Of a stretch of 64,000 bases of DNA, positions 44,024 to 52,642 are shown piece after piece. The stretch comes from Marinobacter antarcticus (GTDB lineage Bacteria; Pseudomonadota; Gammaproteobacteria; Pseudomonadales; Oleiphilaceae). Made by a program: the position numbers and the translations under genes. Below the pieces are notes generated by a model, which did not search any database, had not been told where the DNA came from, and worked only from the letters and a program-made list of their open reading frames with translations. Position 1 is the stretch's first letter, and every line of letters begins with the position of its first letter. The stretch lies in contig NZ_FRAQ01000001.1 of assembly GCF_900142385.1 (NCBI RefSeq), positions 620,001-684,000 of the forward strand, in the 5' to 3' direction.

Positions 44024-44100
44024 GTATAACCAAGCCATGCACCGGACGCCAAACCCTCCGCTTTGCTCCGGTTTGTCACCGGTGATGGCGGGCGTTATGC
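44024..44100 (+). repeat. attC site of cassette 5
   Basis: Left GTATAACCAAGCC, right GGGCGTTATGC, with a stem CCAAACC../..GGTTTG and CCGGACG-type arms. It belongs to a different family from attC 1-4. Confidence 0.85.
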
Positions 44101-44134
44101 CTTTCTTCCAATCAATCTCCACGGATAGTAACGC

Positions 44135-44163
44135 TTGACGTCATTAACGCGTTGCGTCATTAT
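44135..44163 (+). promoter_or_regulatory. Promoter/operator of the higBA cassette
   Basis: TTGACG, 17 bp, CATTAT. The spacer region contains TGACGTCAT and an AACGCGTT palindrome, suiting autorepression by HigA. It is 7 bp before the higB start. Confidence 0.6.
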
Positions 44164-44169
44164 TGATCC

Positions 44170-44448
44170 ATGATCATATCGTTCAAGTGTAAGGACACCG
44201 AGAGGCTGGCAAGCGGTCGCCGCGTCAGGCGCTTTGTCAATTTCGAGCGGGTTGCCTTGAGGAAAATTCGGCAACTACAGGCTGCAAGCCAGCTGAATGA
44301 TCTTAAAGTTCCGCCCGGCAATATGTTGGAGCCGTTGCATGGTGACCGCCAAGGTCAGCACAGCATTCGAATCAACAGGCAGTTCCGGGTTTGCTTCCGC
44401 TGGACCAAGGCCGGTGCGGAAGAGGTCGAAATTGTTGATTACCATTAG
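44170..44448 (+). CDS. higB: Cassette 6: HigB-family toxin
   Basis: 92 residues, RelE/ParE fold of the HigB group: RRVRRFVNFERVALRKIRQL, GDRQGQHSIRINRQFRVCFR and the terminal EVEIVDYH. HigB toxins cleave mRNA in the ribosome. The antitoxin gene follows 10 bp downstream. Confidence 0.9.
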   Translation: MIISFKCKDTERLASGRRVRRFVNFERVALRKIRQLQAASQLNDLKVPPGNMLEPLHGDRQGQHSIRINRQFRVCFRWTKAGAEEVEIVDYH

Positions 44449-44458
44449 GGGGTAATTC

Positions 44459-44773
44459 ATGCGCAACATTGAACCTGTAACGCCAGGCGAATTACTGAAA
44501 GAAGAGTTTCTTGAGCCGATGGGCATTTCTCAATATCGTCTCGCTAAAGAAATTGGCGTGCCTGCTCAGAGAATAGGCCAGATTATTGCAGGTAAGCGCT
44601 CGATAACCGCAGATACTGACCTGCGACTGTGCCGCTTCTTTGGTTTGTCCAATGGGTATTGGCTGCGGACTCAGGCAGCCTACGACACAGAGATTGCGGA
44701 AGAGGCTCTTGAGGGCCAATTGAAAAATATTCGTCCGTGGAACTCTCTGTCAGAAGTTGCGCACAGGGCATAA
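44459..44773 (+). CDS. higA: Cassette 6: HigA-family antitoxin
   Basis: 104 residues. A helix-turn-helix QYRLAKEIGVPAQRIGQIIA and the family pattern TPGELLKEEFLEPMGIS. It neutralises HigB and represses the promoter at 44135. Its stop codon lies in the attC left end. Confidence 0.9.
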   Translation: MRNIEPVTPGELLKEEFLEPMGISQYRLAKEIGVPAQRIGQIIAGKRSITADTDLRLCRFFGLSNGYWLRTQAAYDTEIAEEALEGQLKNIRPWNSLSEVAHRA

Positions 44774-44845
44774 CCAACGGCTGCACGGCGACCGATTTTC
44801 CGCCGCTTCGCGGCTCCAAACCGGCGCGTGAGCCGGGCGTTAACC
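44769..44845 (+). repeat. attC site of cassette 6
   Basis: Left GCATAACCAACGGCTGC, right GGGCGTTAACC, with the centre CCGCCGCTTCGCGGC. A near twin is the attC at 50732. Confidence 0.92.
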
Positions 44846-44876
44846 CTTCAAGCCGCCACCTTGTAAAACTCCGTCA

Positions 44877-44897
44877 ATGACGTATATTGGTCGTCAT
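44877..44897. promoter_or_regulatory. Inverted repeat at the cassette 7 toxin start
   Basis: ATGACG-N9-CGTCAT spans the translation start at 44896. With TTGTAA and TATATT spaced 16 bp it makes a promoter/operator for the toxin-antitoxin pair. Confidence 0.6.
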
Positions 44898-45210
44898 GTT
44901 TACCATCATCGAAACCCCTACATTTGAAGCGGATGCCAGAAAAATCTGGCCCGAAGAGGAGCGAAGCGCTTTCTTTGCCTGGTTAGCCGCCAATCCGGAA
45001 ATTGGTGACGCTATTCCAGGTAGCGGAGGGTGTAGAAAGGTTCGTTGGTCGGTGGCGGGTTCAGGGAAGCGTGGAGGGGTGCGAGTCATCTACTTCACCA
45101 GGTTGGCTAATGGTGAGATCTGGTTATTGGTGATCTACAAAAAGGCCGTCAAGGACAACATACCCGCGCATATCCTGAAGTCGATTCGTGAGGTACTGGA
45201 AAATGATTAA
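44896..45210 (+). CDS. Cassette 7: RelE/ParE-family toxin
   Basis: 104 residues from ATG 44896. FTIIETPTFEADARKIWP, then GKRGGVRVIYFTRLANGEIW and LLVIYKKAVKDN match the HigB2/RelE group. Overlaps the antitoxin gene by 8 bp. Toxin-first order is typical of this group. Confidence 0.88.
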   Translation: MFTIIETPTFEADARKIWPEEERSAFFAWLAANPEIGDAIPGSGGCRKVRWSVAGSGKRGGVRVIYFTRLANGEIWLLVIYKKAVKDNIPAHILKSIREVLEND

Positions 45211-45502
45211 CGAGACCCTGAGTGCAGAGGAACTTGGCAACAAGTTGCTCCAATCTGTTAAAGAAATGAAAGCCGGCAAAGCTGCACGAGTCAGTCGTGT
45301 TGAGCCTAACGAGGTTGCAGAGGCCCGCGGCAAAACTGGCCTGACTCAGGTAGAGTTTGCTGAGGTACTGCATATTTCTCCGCGTACCCTGCAGGAGTGG
45401 GAGCAGGGTCGGCGTAAACCCTCCGGGCCGGCAAAAGCACTCATCGAGATTGCTTTCCGCCATCCAGAGGTAATCCGGGAAGATCTCGAACTAAGGGGTT
45501 AA
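45203..45502 (+). CDS. Cassette 7: Xre-family antitoxin (NadS-like)
   Basis: 99 residues from ATG 45203. The helix-turn-helix is TQVEFAEVLHISPRTLQEWE. The partner of the upstream toxin. The stop overlaps the attC left end. Confidence 0.88.
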   Translation: MINETLSAEELGNKLLQSVKEMKAGKAARVSRVEPNEVAEARGKTGLTQVEFAEVLHISPRTLQEWEQGRRKPSGPAKALIEIAFRHPEVIREDLELRG

Positions 45503-45567
45503 CAAGCGGCTGTTGTCGGACGCGCCTGCGCTGGCGCTCCGGTTCGCCGCAAAGCCGAGCGTTAAAT
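45497..45567 (+). repeat. attC site of cassette 7
   Basis: Left GGTTAACAAGCGGCTG, right CGAGCGTTAAAT, centre GCGCCTGCGCTGGCGC. Same family as the sites at 52643 and 56149. Confidence 0.92.
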
Positions 45568-45630
45568 TTTGCCGCACCCTCATCGACTATGCTGTAATAC
45601 GTTGTAGTCGCCAAATCCGAGGGTATAGTC

Positions 45631-45903
45631 ATGAGTGTCACCACAGTTCGCCTTCAAGCAGAAGTTGAACAGCACCTGGAAGCAATCGCCGGCAGGCTGC
45701 ACCGGAGCAAAGGCTGGGTAATCAACCAGGCATTGTCGGAATACATAGAAAAGCAGCAGCTTGAGCAAGAGCGGTGGAAACAAACGTTAGAGGCAATGGA
45801 GTCTGCCGCCCAAGGCAAGGTTGTTGATGCCAGCGAGGTTCATAGCTGGCTTAATAGTTGGGGAGCCGAGAACGAGCAGGATGCACCGAGGTCAGGTAAG
45901 TGA
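45631..45903 (+). CDS. Cassette 8: CopG/ribbon-helix-helix antitoxin (ParD-type)
   Basis: 90 residues. The N-terminus (SVTTVRLQAEVEQHLEAIAG) is a ribbon-helix-helix DNA-binding unit. The acidic C-terminus should bind the ParE toxin encoded immediately downstream (4-bp overlap). Confidence 0.87.
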   Translation: MSVTTVRLQAEVEQHLEAIAGRLHRSKGWVINQALSEYIEKQQLEQERWKQTLEAMESAAQGKVVDASEVHSWLNSWGAENEQDAPRSGK

Positions 45904-46181
45904 AACTGGTTTACACGGATGAAGCCATCGAAGATTTGAAACGCTTAAGGGAGTTCATTGAAGTCCACAATCCATCGGCGGCAGCCAAGATCGCCGCCGA
46001 ACTGGTTGGCAAAATCGGACTGCTTCCAGACTTCCCCAAAATGGGCACACCCGTTGAAATCGCACCGGTGCCAGACTCTGTTCGAGATATGATTTTCGGA
46101 AAATACGTCGTTCGATATTCACTTCATGCCAGTGCCATCATCATTCTCCGGGTATGGCATGGCCTTGAAGGTGAACGATAG
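45900..46181 (+). CDS. Cassette 8: ParE-family toxin
   Basis: 93 residues, GTG start. KLVYTDEAIEDLKRLREFI and GTPVEIAPVPDSVRDMIFG then YVVRYSLHASAIIILRVWHG are the ParE pattern. ParE toxins usually poison DNA gyrase. Confidence 0.88.
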   Translation: MKLVYTDEAIEDLKRLREFIEVHNPSAAAKIAAELVGKIGLLPDFPKMGTPVEIAPVPDSVRDMIFGKYVVRYSLHASAIIILRVWHGLEGER

Positions 46182-46183
46182 CA

Positions 46184-46260
46184 ATTTAACCAGGCGCGGC
46201 ACTCGGATGCCTTTGTCTCCACTTCGCTACGTCAAAGTCACCGGTGCGCTCAGCGTTGAG
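46184..46260 (+). repeat. attC site of cassette 8
   Basis: Left ATTTAACCAGGCGCGGC, right CAGCGTT followed by GAG where the IS1182 element begins. Centre TTGTCTCCACTTCG with a CGGATGCC/..ACCGGTGCG stem. Confidence 0.75.
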
Positions 46261-48084
46261 GCTGTAGAAAAACCCCAAATCAGACTGGTTTTGGTAGCAT
46301 TGAGTAAACAGACAAGGAGCCGTCGGCATGCCTCGTTTCAAGCACTACAACTACGATCAGGATGCCATGGTCGTGATCAACTATCAGGAACAGCTCCAGG
46401 CCGGCACTTTTGAACACGCCGTTCATTACCTGATTGAGCACAAGCTGGATCTGTCGGTGTTTCACCCCAAGTACCGCAACGACGACACCGGCCGTGCGGC
46501 TTACGATCCCGCCATTCTTCTGAAGATCATCCTGTTTGCTTACTCCAAGGGCATCACCTCCAGCCGCGAGATCCAGTGGTGCTGTGAGACTAATATCATT
46601 TTCAAAGCACTGTCCTGCGATACCGTCCCGCACTTCACCACCCTGGCAAAGTTCGTCAGCCACCACGCTGATGAAATTGAAGAGCTGTTTGAGCAGGTGT
46701 TGTTGGTGTGCCACGAACAAGGTCTTCTGGGTAACGAGCTGTTTGCCATCGACGGTTGCAAGATGTCCTCCAACGCCGCCAAGGAATGGTCCGGTACCTT
46801 CAAGGAGCTGGGTGAGAAACGGGAGAAGTTGCGACGACTGGTCCGCCATCACTTGAAGGCACACCACGAGCGGGACGAGGCAGAGACCGAAGCCGAACTG
46901 GACCGGGATATCCGGCAGGCAAAAACGATACTGTCCCTGGATGAATCCCTGAAGAAAGTGGACCGCTTCCTAAAGACGAGCAGCCCAAGGATGGGCCAGG
47001 GGAAACGGCGCAAGGAAGTGAAGAGCAACATTACCGATAACGAAAGCGGCAAGATGACCACCAGCAAGGGCACGATCCAAGGCTATAACGGCGTGGCCAC
47101 GGTGGACAAGAAACACCAGGTCATCATCGATGCCCAAGCCTTCGGCGAAGGTCAGGAGCACCACACCTTGCAACCGGTGCTGGAAACGGTCGAAACACGA
47201 TTCAAGAAGCTGGGCATTGCCGAGAGCATTTACCAACAAGGCACCATCATCACGGCCGACACCGGCTTCGCCAACGAAGCCAACATGAAATACCTGCACG
47301 AACGGCGGATCAACGGCTACGTGCCGGACAATAAGTTCCGCAGCCGAGACCCCAAGTTCAATCACCAGAAAGACAAATACGGAAAGCGGCATCAGAACCT
47401 GCCAGACAAGGGCTGGAAAGACACCCTTCCCGCCAGTGACTTCCAGTTCGATCCGGTGAACCTGACGTGCATCTGCCCGGCGGGTAACGCCGTCAGTTAC
47501 CAGGGCACACGCGAAGCCGAGAATGGCAAAATCCGGGTGCACTTCGAAGGTCGTTTACTGCAATGCCGGCATTGCCCGAAGAAGCACCAGTGCATGCAGA
47601 ATCCCGCTTCCGCCGACCACCGAAAAGGCTCGGGAAGACAGGTGTCGTTCACCATTGAGAACAAGCGCCTGCCGAATTACACGGACTGGATGAAACACCG
47701 GGTGGACAGCCAGCAGGGCAAGGAAATTTACAGTCACCGCATGTCCGTGGTGGAACCGGTGTTCGGCAACATCGGCACGAACAAACGGCTGAACCGTTTC
47801 AGTCTGCGAGGTAAGAAAAAGGTCCAGGGCCAGTGGCAGCTATACTGCCTGGTGCACAATATTGAGAAGCTGGCGAATTACGGGCGGTTGGCGGCGTGAT
47901 GCAGGAGGCAGAAGGCGGGAAACGTGGCAGCTGGAGGCCAACAATACCGGCACTAACATCGTCAAAGGGCCGAAACTGACGGTTGAACACTGGAATCGCG
48001 ATATTCGGCCAGTTGATGGCCGCGACAAAATTTACAGGAATCAGGCGGTGGGAACAGCTCAGAATTGGGTTTTTCTACAGCCTC
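46258..48084 (+). mobile_element. IS1182-family insertion sequence
   Basis: About 1.83 kb. GAGGCTGTAGAAAAACCC at the left is matched inverted at the right (GGGTTTTTCTACAGCCTC). A GTT lies on both outer sides, which may be a target duplication in the attC core. It carries one transposase gene; the last 180 bp are non-coding. Confidence 0.82.
46328..47899 (+). CDS. IS1182-family transposase
   Basis: 523 residues, apparently full length. The DUF772-type N-terminus reads YDPAILLKIILFAYSKGITS, then CDTVPHFTTLAKF. The DDE domain has AIDGCKMSSNAAKEWSG, TADTGFANEAN and, near the end, MSVVEPVFGNIGTNK. A cysteine cluster (LQCRHCPKKHQCMQN) precedes the last third, typical of the family. Confidence 0.92.
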   Translation: MPRFKHYNYDQDAMVVINYQEQLQAGTFEHAVHYLIEHKLDLSVFHPKYRNDDTGRAAYDPAILLKIILFAYSKGITSSREIQWCCETNIIFKALSCDTVPHFTTLAKFVSHHADEIEELFEQVLLVCHEQGLLGNELFAIDGCKMSSNAAKEWSGTFKELGEKREKLRRLVRHHLKAHHERDEAETEAELDRDIRQAKTILSLDESLKKVDRFLKTSSPRMGQGKRRKEVKSNITDNESGKMTTSKGTIQGYNGVATVDKKHQVIIDAQAFGEGQEHHTLQPVLETVETRFKKLGIAESIYQQGTIITADTGFANEANMKYLHERRINGYVPDNKFRSRDPKFNHQKDKYGKRHQNLPDKGWKDTLPASDFQFDPVNLTCICPAGNAVSYQGTREAENGKIRVHFEGRLLQCRHCPKKHQCMQNPASADHRKGSGRQVSFTIENKRLPNYTDWMKHRVDSQQGKEIYSHRMSVVEPVFGNIGTNKRLNRFSLRGKKKVQGQWQLYCLVHNIEKLANYGRLAA

Positions 48085-48148
48085 GTTACCTTCAAATAGT
48101 GTTATGTCCTACTTGAATTTATAGCATTAAATATAGAGGAGAATAAAT

Positions 48149-48775
48149 ATGGATATCGAAACTTGGCTAGCATTTGTTGCCGCATCATTAGTGCTTACGA
48201 TGACTCCTGGACCTAGTATTTTATTGGGGATGGTGCACGCTATGAAATATGGTGCAAGTAAAACAGTCGTCACCGCTTTAGGTGACATCTCCGCTAATTT
48301 TTTGCAAATGATGCTCGTTGCAATTGGTTTAGGTGCCGTTATTGCAAGTTCTGAGTCGGCTTTTTTAGTTATTAAATGGTTTGGTATTGCAATCTTGTTA
48401 TATATGGGGATAAAAATGCTACTTAGCAAGCCTCCTCTGATTAACAAAATAAATGAAGAAGAAGCTGTACCATTGCATAAACTATTTTTAAGTGGTTTTT
48501 TTGTCGCAGCAGGGAATCCAAAAGCCATTGTGTTTTTTACTGCTTTTTTTCCTCAATTTATAGATCCTAGCCAACCTTTGTTTCAACAAATGGCAATTAT
48601 GTGCCCAACAATGGCTATCTTAGATTTCACATGGGTGATGATTTATGCACTATCAACTAAAAAATTCCTAGGGTTTATGAATACTCATCCAATGGTTTTA
48701 AATCGAATGGGTGGCTCTGCACTAATTAGCGCATCTGTTTTTTTAATGTTTAGCAGTCGCTCTTCACAGACTTGA
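48149..48775 (+). CDS. Cassette 9: LysE/RhtB-family exporter
   Basis: 208 residues with six hydrophobic segments. The family start is LVLTMTPGPSILLGMVHAMK. Further signatures are GIAILLYMGIKMLL and FVAAGNPKAIVFFTAFFPQF. Such proteins export amino acids or related metabolites. It is strikingly AT-rich compared with the array, suggesting a Vibrio/Shewanella-type donor. Confidence 0.88.
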   Translation: MDIETWLAFVAASLVLTMTPGPSILLGMVHAMKYGASKTVVTALGDISANFLQMMLVAIGLGAVIASSESAFLVIKWFGIAILLYMGIKMLLSKPPLINKINEEEAVPLHKLFLSGFFVAAGNPKAIVFFTAFFPQFIDPSQPLFQQMAIMCPTMAILDFTWVMIYALSTKKFLGFMNTHPMVLNRMGGSALISASVFLMFSSRSSQT

Positions 48776-48811
48776 TCGTGTTAATTGATTATTATTTCAT
48801 AGTCCGACAGG

Positions 48812-48913
48812 CAATTAACAAGAGCTTTAAACGGAACAAAAACCGTTGGTTAGGTTCCGCTTCGCTCCACATTATAACCAACATTTTTTTGTCCGCTTAA
48901 GCGGGCGTTAAAT
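48812..48913 (+). repeat. attC site of cassette 9 (long, VCR-like)
   Basis: Left AATTAACAAGAGCTTTAAACG, right GGGCGTTAAAT, about 100 bp. The length and the CCGCTTAAGCGGGCGTT end resemble the long attC sites of Vibrio integrons, unlike the 70-87 bp sites elsewhere in the array. Confidence 0.82.
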
Positions 48914-48945
48914 CATGGTCCTACCCACGAAAAGTAGACACTCGG

Positions 48946-49803
48946 TTATGCGCATCTGCGCTCGTATTCCACCGGGCTGAGATAGCCCAAAGCGGAGTGT
49001 CTTCTCTTTCGATTATAAAAGACTTCGATGTACTCGAAGATAGCGGATTTGGCTGCCGCGATCGAATCGAAACACTCGGCGTAAATCAGCTCCACTTTCA
49101 GGCGGCTGAAGAACGATTCCATGGGGGCATTGTCCCAACAGTTGCCTTTACGGCTCATGCTTGGCACACAACCCCTTGAGCGCAGGTAATCCTGGTAGCC
49201 TGATGACCGATACTGAACACCACGATCCGAATGCACAATCAGCCCTGCGTTCACCTCTCGACGGCCATACGCCATAGTCAGGGCATCGGTAATCAGTTGC
49301 TCTGTCATGCTCATATCCAGCGACCAGCCAACAATATGGCGTGAGTACAGGTCCATCACCGTCGCCAAATAAAGCCAGCGATCATTCACCCAGATGTAGG
49401 TAATGTCAGTGGTCCATTTCAGGTTTGGAGCCGGCGCTGCAAATTGACGCCACAGCAGATTGTCTGCCACGTTCGTCATCGCTTCAGACGTGCGACTGTA
49501 TTTAAAGGCCTTGCCGTTGCGGGCGCGAATAGCTTTCTCCCGCATGATCCCGGCCACATAGTTCACGGAGCATGGAATACCAGTGGCGCTCAGTTCCTGG
49601 GCAATCCGGGGAGCGCCATAGCGAGCTTTAAAGCTGGCGTAGGTCTCCATGATGGCCGCCTCCGTGACCGCTCTGCGCTGCTCTCTGAGACTGGTTGGGC
49701 GCTGTCTCCAGCGATAGTAGCCACTGGCGGAAACCTCCAGCACCCGACACATCAACCGAACGGCATACGACTGACGAAACGCATCCATCAGGGCGTACTT
49801 CAC
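48946..49803 (-). CDS. IS3-family OrfB transposase (second element)
   Basis: 285 residues. Catalytic residues appear in WTTDITYIWV, HSDRGVQYRS and DNAPMESFFSRLKVE. GTG start overlapping the orfA stop, so it is made by coupling rather than frameshift. A remnant of a close relative is at 58195-58335. Confidence 0.92.
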   Translation of the reverse strand: MKYALMDAFRQSYAVRLMCRVLEVSASGYYRWRQRPTSLREQRRAVTEAAIMETYASFKARYGAPRIAQELSATGIPCSVNYVAGIMREKAIRARNGKAFKYSRTSEAMTNVADNLLWRQFAAPAPNLKWTTDITYIWVNDRWLYLATVMDLYSRHIVGWSLDMSMTEQLITDALTMAYGRREVNAGLIVHSDRGVQYRSSGYQDYLRSRGCVPSMSRKGNCWDNAPMESFFSRLKVELIYAECFDSIAAAKSAIFEYIEVFYNRKRRHSALGYLSPVEYERRCA

Positions 49804-50108
49804 TCTTGGGACTTCGCGAAGTACGCAGACACCTTTTTTAGGAACTCGTTCTCCTTCCTCAAGGTCTCCATTTCGCGTTTGAGCTTCCGCATGGCTTCAC
49901 TTTCAGCCTTGGAATAATCGACGCCATCAACGCTATTGAACTGCTTGTCCGAGAGGCGCGTGAACTGTCGACGCCAGTTGTAGATCTGACCGGGGTGTAT
50001 GCCCAACTCGCGGGCAACAGACGCTGCTGTATTACCAGATTGATCGGCTCTGCGAACGGCTTCCCGACGAAACTCTTCGGTATAAGCTTGGGTCTTCTTG
50101 CGACTCAT
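49800..50108 (-). CDS. IS3-family OrfA (second element)
   Basis: 102 residues. TAASVARELGIHPGQIYNWRR is the helix-turn-helix; the C-terminus (LKREMETLRKENEFLKKVS) is the leucine-zipper-like region. Partner of OrfB. Confidence 0.92.
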   Translation of the reverse strand: MSRKKTQAYTEEFRREAVRRADQSGNTAASVARELGIHPGQIYNWRRQFTRLSDKQFNSVDGVDYSKAESEAMRKLKREMETLRKENEFLKKVSAYFAKSQE

Positions 50109-50174
50109 GGAGCACCTCCATGCTAGGGGCTTCCCTAACTATAGAAGGTGTCTACTGTCCGTGGGTAACTCGGA

Positions 50175-50429
50175 TCAATAGTGGTACCGGAGCTGGGCAA
50201 TGAGCAAAGCGTCATCCGTGACCTTGTAAACGATGCGGTGTTCTTCGTTAATTCGGCGGGACCAGTAACCAGCGAGGCTGTGTTTGAGGGGTTCCGGTTT
50301 GCCGACACCCTCGAACGGTTCTCGTTTGGTCTCCTTGATAAGCTTGTTGATGCGATTCAGGATTTTTTTGTCGGTTTTCTGCCAGTACAGATAGTCTTCC
50401 CAGGCGTTCTCGGAGAAGATGAGTTTCAT
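50175..50429 (-). CDS. yoeB: Cassette 10: YoeB-family toxin
   Basis: 84 residues, minus strand. FSENAWEDYLYWQKTDKKIL, INKLIKETKREPFEGVGKPE and the terminal HRIVYKVTDDALLIAQLRYHY pattern (split family signature) identify a YoeB mRNA interferase. It overlaps the antitoxin gene by 4 bp. It is oriented against the array direction, so it must have its own promoter. Confidence 0.92.
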   Translation of the reverse strand: MKLIFSENAWEDYLYWQKTDKKILNRINKLIKETKREPFEGVGKPEPLKHSLAGYWSRRINEEHRIVYKVTDDALLIAQLRYHY

Positions 50430-50677
50430 TCAAGAAGTTCCTTTTCCTGACCATTGCCTTGCTCCAGCTCGGCAACGGACTCTAGCAAACGACGAGCGTT
50501 TTTGGGTGCGCGCAGGAGGTATGCGGTCTCTTGCAATGCCTCATAGTCCTCAAGAGAGATCATGACCACGGACTGCGATTTGCTTCGGGTGATGATCACG
50601 GGTGCATGGTCTTCACAGACCTGTTCCATGGTTTTTGCTAGATTGGTTCTAGCGGATGTGTAGCTAATGGCATCCAT
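50426..50677 (-). CDS. yefM: Cassette 10: YefM-family antitoxin
   Basis: 83 residues from the start at 50677 (MDAISYTSARTNLAKTMEQV). Phd/YefM fold antitoxin for YoeB. An upstream in-frame start at 50740 would run into attC and is rejected. Confidence 0.92.
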   Translation of the reverse strand: MDAISYTSARTNLAKTMEQVCEDHAPVIITRSKSQSVVMISLEDYEALQETAYLLRAPKNARRLLESVAELEQGNGQEKELLE

Positions 50678-50731
50678 AAGGCTGCTCCTGTACAGAATCT
50701 TGTCCCTGTGCAGGATATCGTACATAAGAGG

Positions 50732-50808
50732 ATTTAACAATCGGCTGCACAGCGACCGCTTTTCCGCCGCTTCGCGGCTCCAAACCGGGGCGTGAGCCGG
50801 GCATTAGC
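50732..50808 (+). repeat. attC site of cassette 10
   Basis: Left ATTTAACAATCGGCTGC, right GGGCATTAGC (core altered from GTT to ATT), centre CCGCCGCTTCGCGGC. A close copy of the attC of cassette 6. Confidence 0.88.
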
Positions 50809-50938
50809 TGGCAGGAGTTCATACAGGAAATAAAAACCCGGTACAGATCTATTTTTATATGCTGCATTGGAGGTTGGCTACTGAATCCATTAGCCTGATT
50901 CTCAAGGATTCGATCAAGTCTGTTGGAAAAGGATTTTC

Positions 50939-52150
50939 ATGAGCAAGCATTGGCTTCCCGTTTTACTTTGCGTCATCGGATTGGTAGCCGTATACGATGC
51001 TTTTAATCGCATTGGGTTGATTCTCGACTCTTCGGAAATTCCAGATAGCTTTTCCACGCAAACGGCCATCGTAAGTTCCATCGACACACAGCGCGAATGC
51101 AGTGGCTCGGGTAAGTCCCGCGTTTGTCAGTATCAGGCTTACCTGTCTAGCGAGAGTGGGCAACGCTACAAAGTCTTTATGCGGCCATTCTTCAATAAGG
51201 GGCTGGATCGGCTATATAGTGTGCCAAAAGGCTCAAGAGTCTCGATGAGCGTGGCGGGTATCGACATGTATGCCTTCTCGGTCATCAGCACCACTAATGA
51301 GACAAACGACCTACAACACTTTCCACTGTCAGAATTCAACCAGTGGCGGTCAGACAGCCTTTTCAGCGCCTCAAGTTTTCTGATTCTCGATGGACTGCTT
51401 GTCCTCCTGGTCTGGCGCAGGGTCTCGTCGATGTCGCTCCCGGAAACCAGAGCGTTTGTGAAGTTCGCGCTGGTGGCATTTGTCGCCATGCTTACCTATC
51501 TCTTCTTTCCAAGTGCTGATCTACCCAGTCCAGAAGAGCTGCATACTCGTGAAATAAATTTCAGCCATGTCTCCAGGCAGGCTGACTGCCCTCCCGCATG
51601 GCCAACACACCCAAGTCTCACATGTGATTACACACCTTACCTTGTCTCACAGACTGGAGAACGTTGGACGTTTGGACCGGGGTACAAACTACCGGCAGTC
51701 TTCGCGACTATTCCGCCACCAGGCATAACCCTCTATCTGGAAACCTATCGCGGCGAAGTCTATCGAATACAAAGAATACCCACTTGGGCAAGCGATAAAC
51801 CGAAGCATAGTACCCAGGAATGCGACACCAAGCTGGTGCCAGTCGAGGATGATGGGCTTGTACATTGGACCTGCAAAGGTGAAGGCTATGCACGCCCTGC
51901 CGACCATAACAGGAGAAAAAGCCCCTTTTACCAGATAGTGGACCGAAACTTGAACACAGCACACGAAACCTTGGAAGACCGACGTTCAACGCTAATGTCC
52001 TATGACGCCGTCGAAACGTATCACCAAGAGCGTCGGCAGGTCCGTAATCATCTTGCGGGAACACTATTAACTTGGATGCTGTTGGGCACCGTCGTGCTTG
52101 TACTCCTGGTTACCTTCTGGCCTCGAAAGCGCGATGGTTCGACGCGTTGA
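50939..52150 (+). CDS. Cassette 11: membrane protein of unknown function
   Basis: 403 residues. Hydrophobic segments at about 5-25, 145-165, 175-190 and 375-395. The two extracytoplasmic stretches each contain a paired-cysteine, DUF3592-like piece (RECSGSGKSRVCQYQAYL and ADCPPAWPTHPSLTCDYTPY), suggesting an internal duplication. Function unknown; a large gene for a cassette. Confidence 0.65.
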   Translation: MSKHWLPVLLCVIGLVAVYDAFNRIGLILDSSEIPDSFSTQTAIVSSIDTQRECSGSGKSRVCQYQAYLSSESGQRYKVFMRPFFNKGLDRLYSVPKGSRVSMSVAGIDMYAFSVISTTNETNDLQHFPLSEFNQWRSDSLFSASSFLILDGLLVLLVWRRVSSMSLPETRAFVKFALVAFVAMLTYLFFPSADLPSPEELHTREINFSHVSRQADCPPAWPTHPSLTCDYTPYLVSQTGERWTFGPGYKLPAVFATIPPPGITLYLETYRGEVYRIQRIPTWASDKPKHSTQECDTKLVPVEDDGLVHWTCKGEGYARPADHNRRKSPFYQIVDRNLNTAHETLEDRRSTLMSYDAVETYHQERRQVRNHLAGTLLTWMLLGTVVLVLLVTFWPRKRDGSTR

Positions 52151-52325
52151 TATCAACTGCATTATTTCCGGCAACCGCAACTACAAAACTGAAATAGTTG
52201 TCACGACTCCCGGGAAAGTAGAAATAAATCTGTCTCGGGTTTCCGCAAGTGCAGGCACCGCGACGCCCTTTCCATGGCACCTTCGGCTCCATTCCGAGGG
52301 CGCGCATGCCGCAAGCGCTAAATTT
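52150..52325 (+). repeat. Possible degenerate attC of cassette 11
   Basis: Between the two genes the right end reads AAGCGCTAAAT, like GCGTTAAAT with one change, preceded by CCGAGGGCGCGCATGCCGC, and the left side has a diverged ATCAACTGC. The arms are poor; it may be a decayed attC. Confidence 0.35.
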
Positions 52326-52337
52326 TCAAGGAAGATC

Positions 52338-52642
52338 ATGCTTAAAGTCTTTGCGTCAATTATTGCTGTCCTAGGTTTTTCCAGCGTTCAGGCTTACGAT
52401 TTTCCCCCAAACGTTGAAATGAATGAACAGGTAATCCAGGCGCTTATTAAGGCAGGTTCAAACCCGAAAAAACCGCATCCACTCGAGCATCATTTTTATT
52501 GCTATAGCTCAGATTGCCTTCGATCATTAAAGACACTGCTTTAGATCTCGAAACCATCAATAAGCAGAATTCACTTATGCTCGAGCTAGCGGATGAATTT
52601 GATGCACACTATGACGGCTGGGGAACGCCAATAGTCGAGTAA
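52338..52642 (+). pseudogene. Cassette 12: broken RraB-like gene
   Basis: The first frame (to 52544) gives a signal peptide (MLKVFASIIAVLGFSSVQA), then IKAGSNPKKPHPLEHHFY. The other frame, ending at 52642, continues IKDTALDLETINKQNSL and ELADEFDAHYDGWGTPIVE. The EHH..YDGWGT pair is diagnostic of the RraB/ribonuclease-regulator fold. The middle is missing, so a deletion near 52520 caused a frameshift. The signal peptide suggests a secreted member. Confidence 0.75.

Larger units (their letters stand above)
48918..50170 (-). mobile_element. Second IS3-family element
   Basis: Ends carry inverted repeats around TACCCACG..AGTAGACAC (left) and GTGTCTACT..CGTGGGTAA (right). It holds orfA and orfB on the minus strand. 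Exact limits and target duplication are uncertain. It lies between attC 9 and the reversed yefM-yoeB cassette. Confidence 0.82.
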
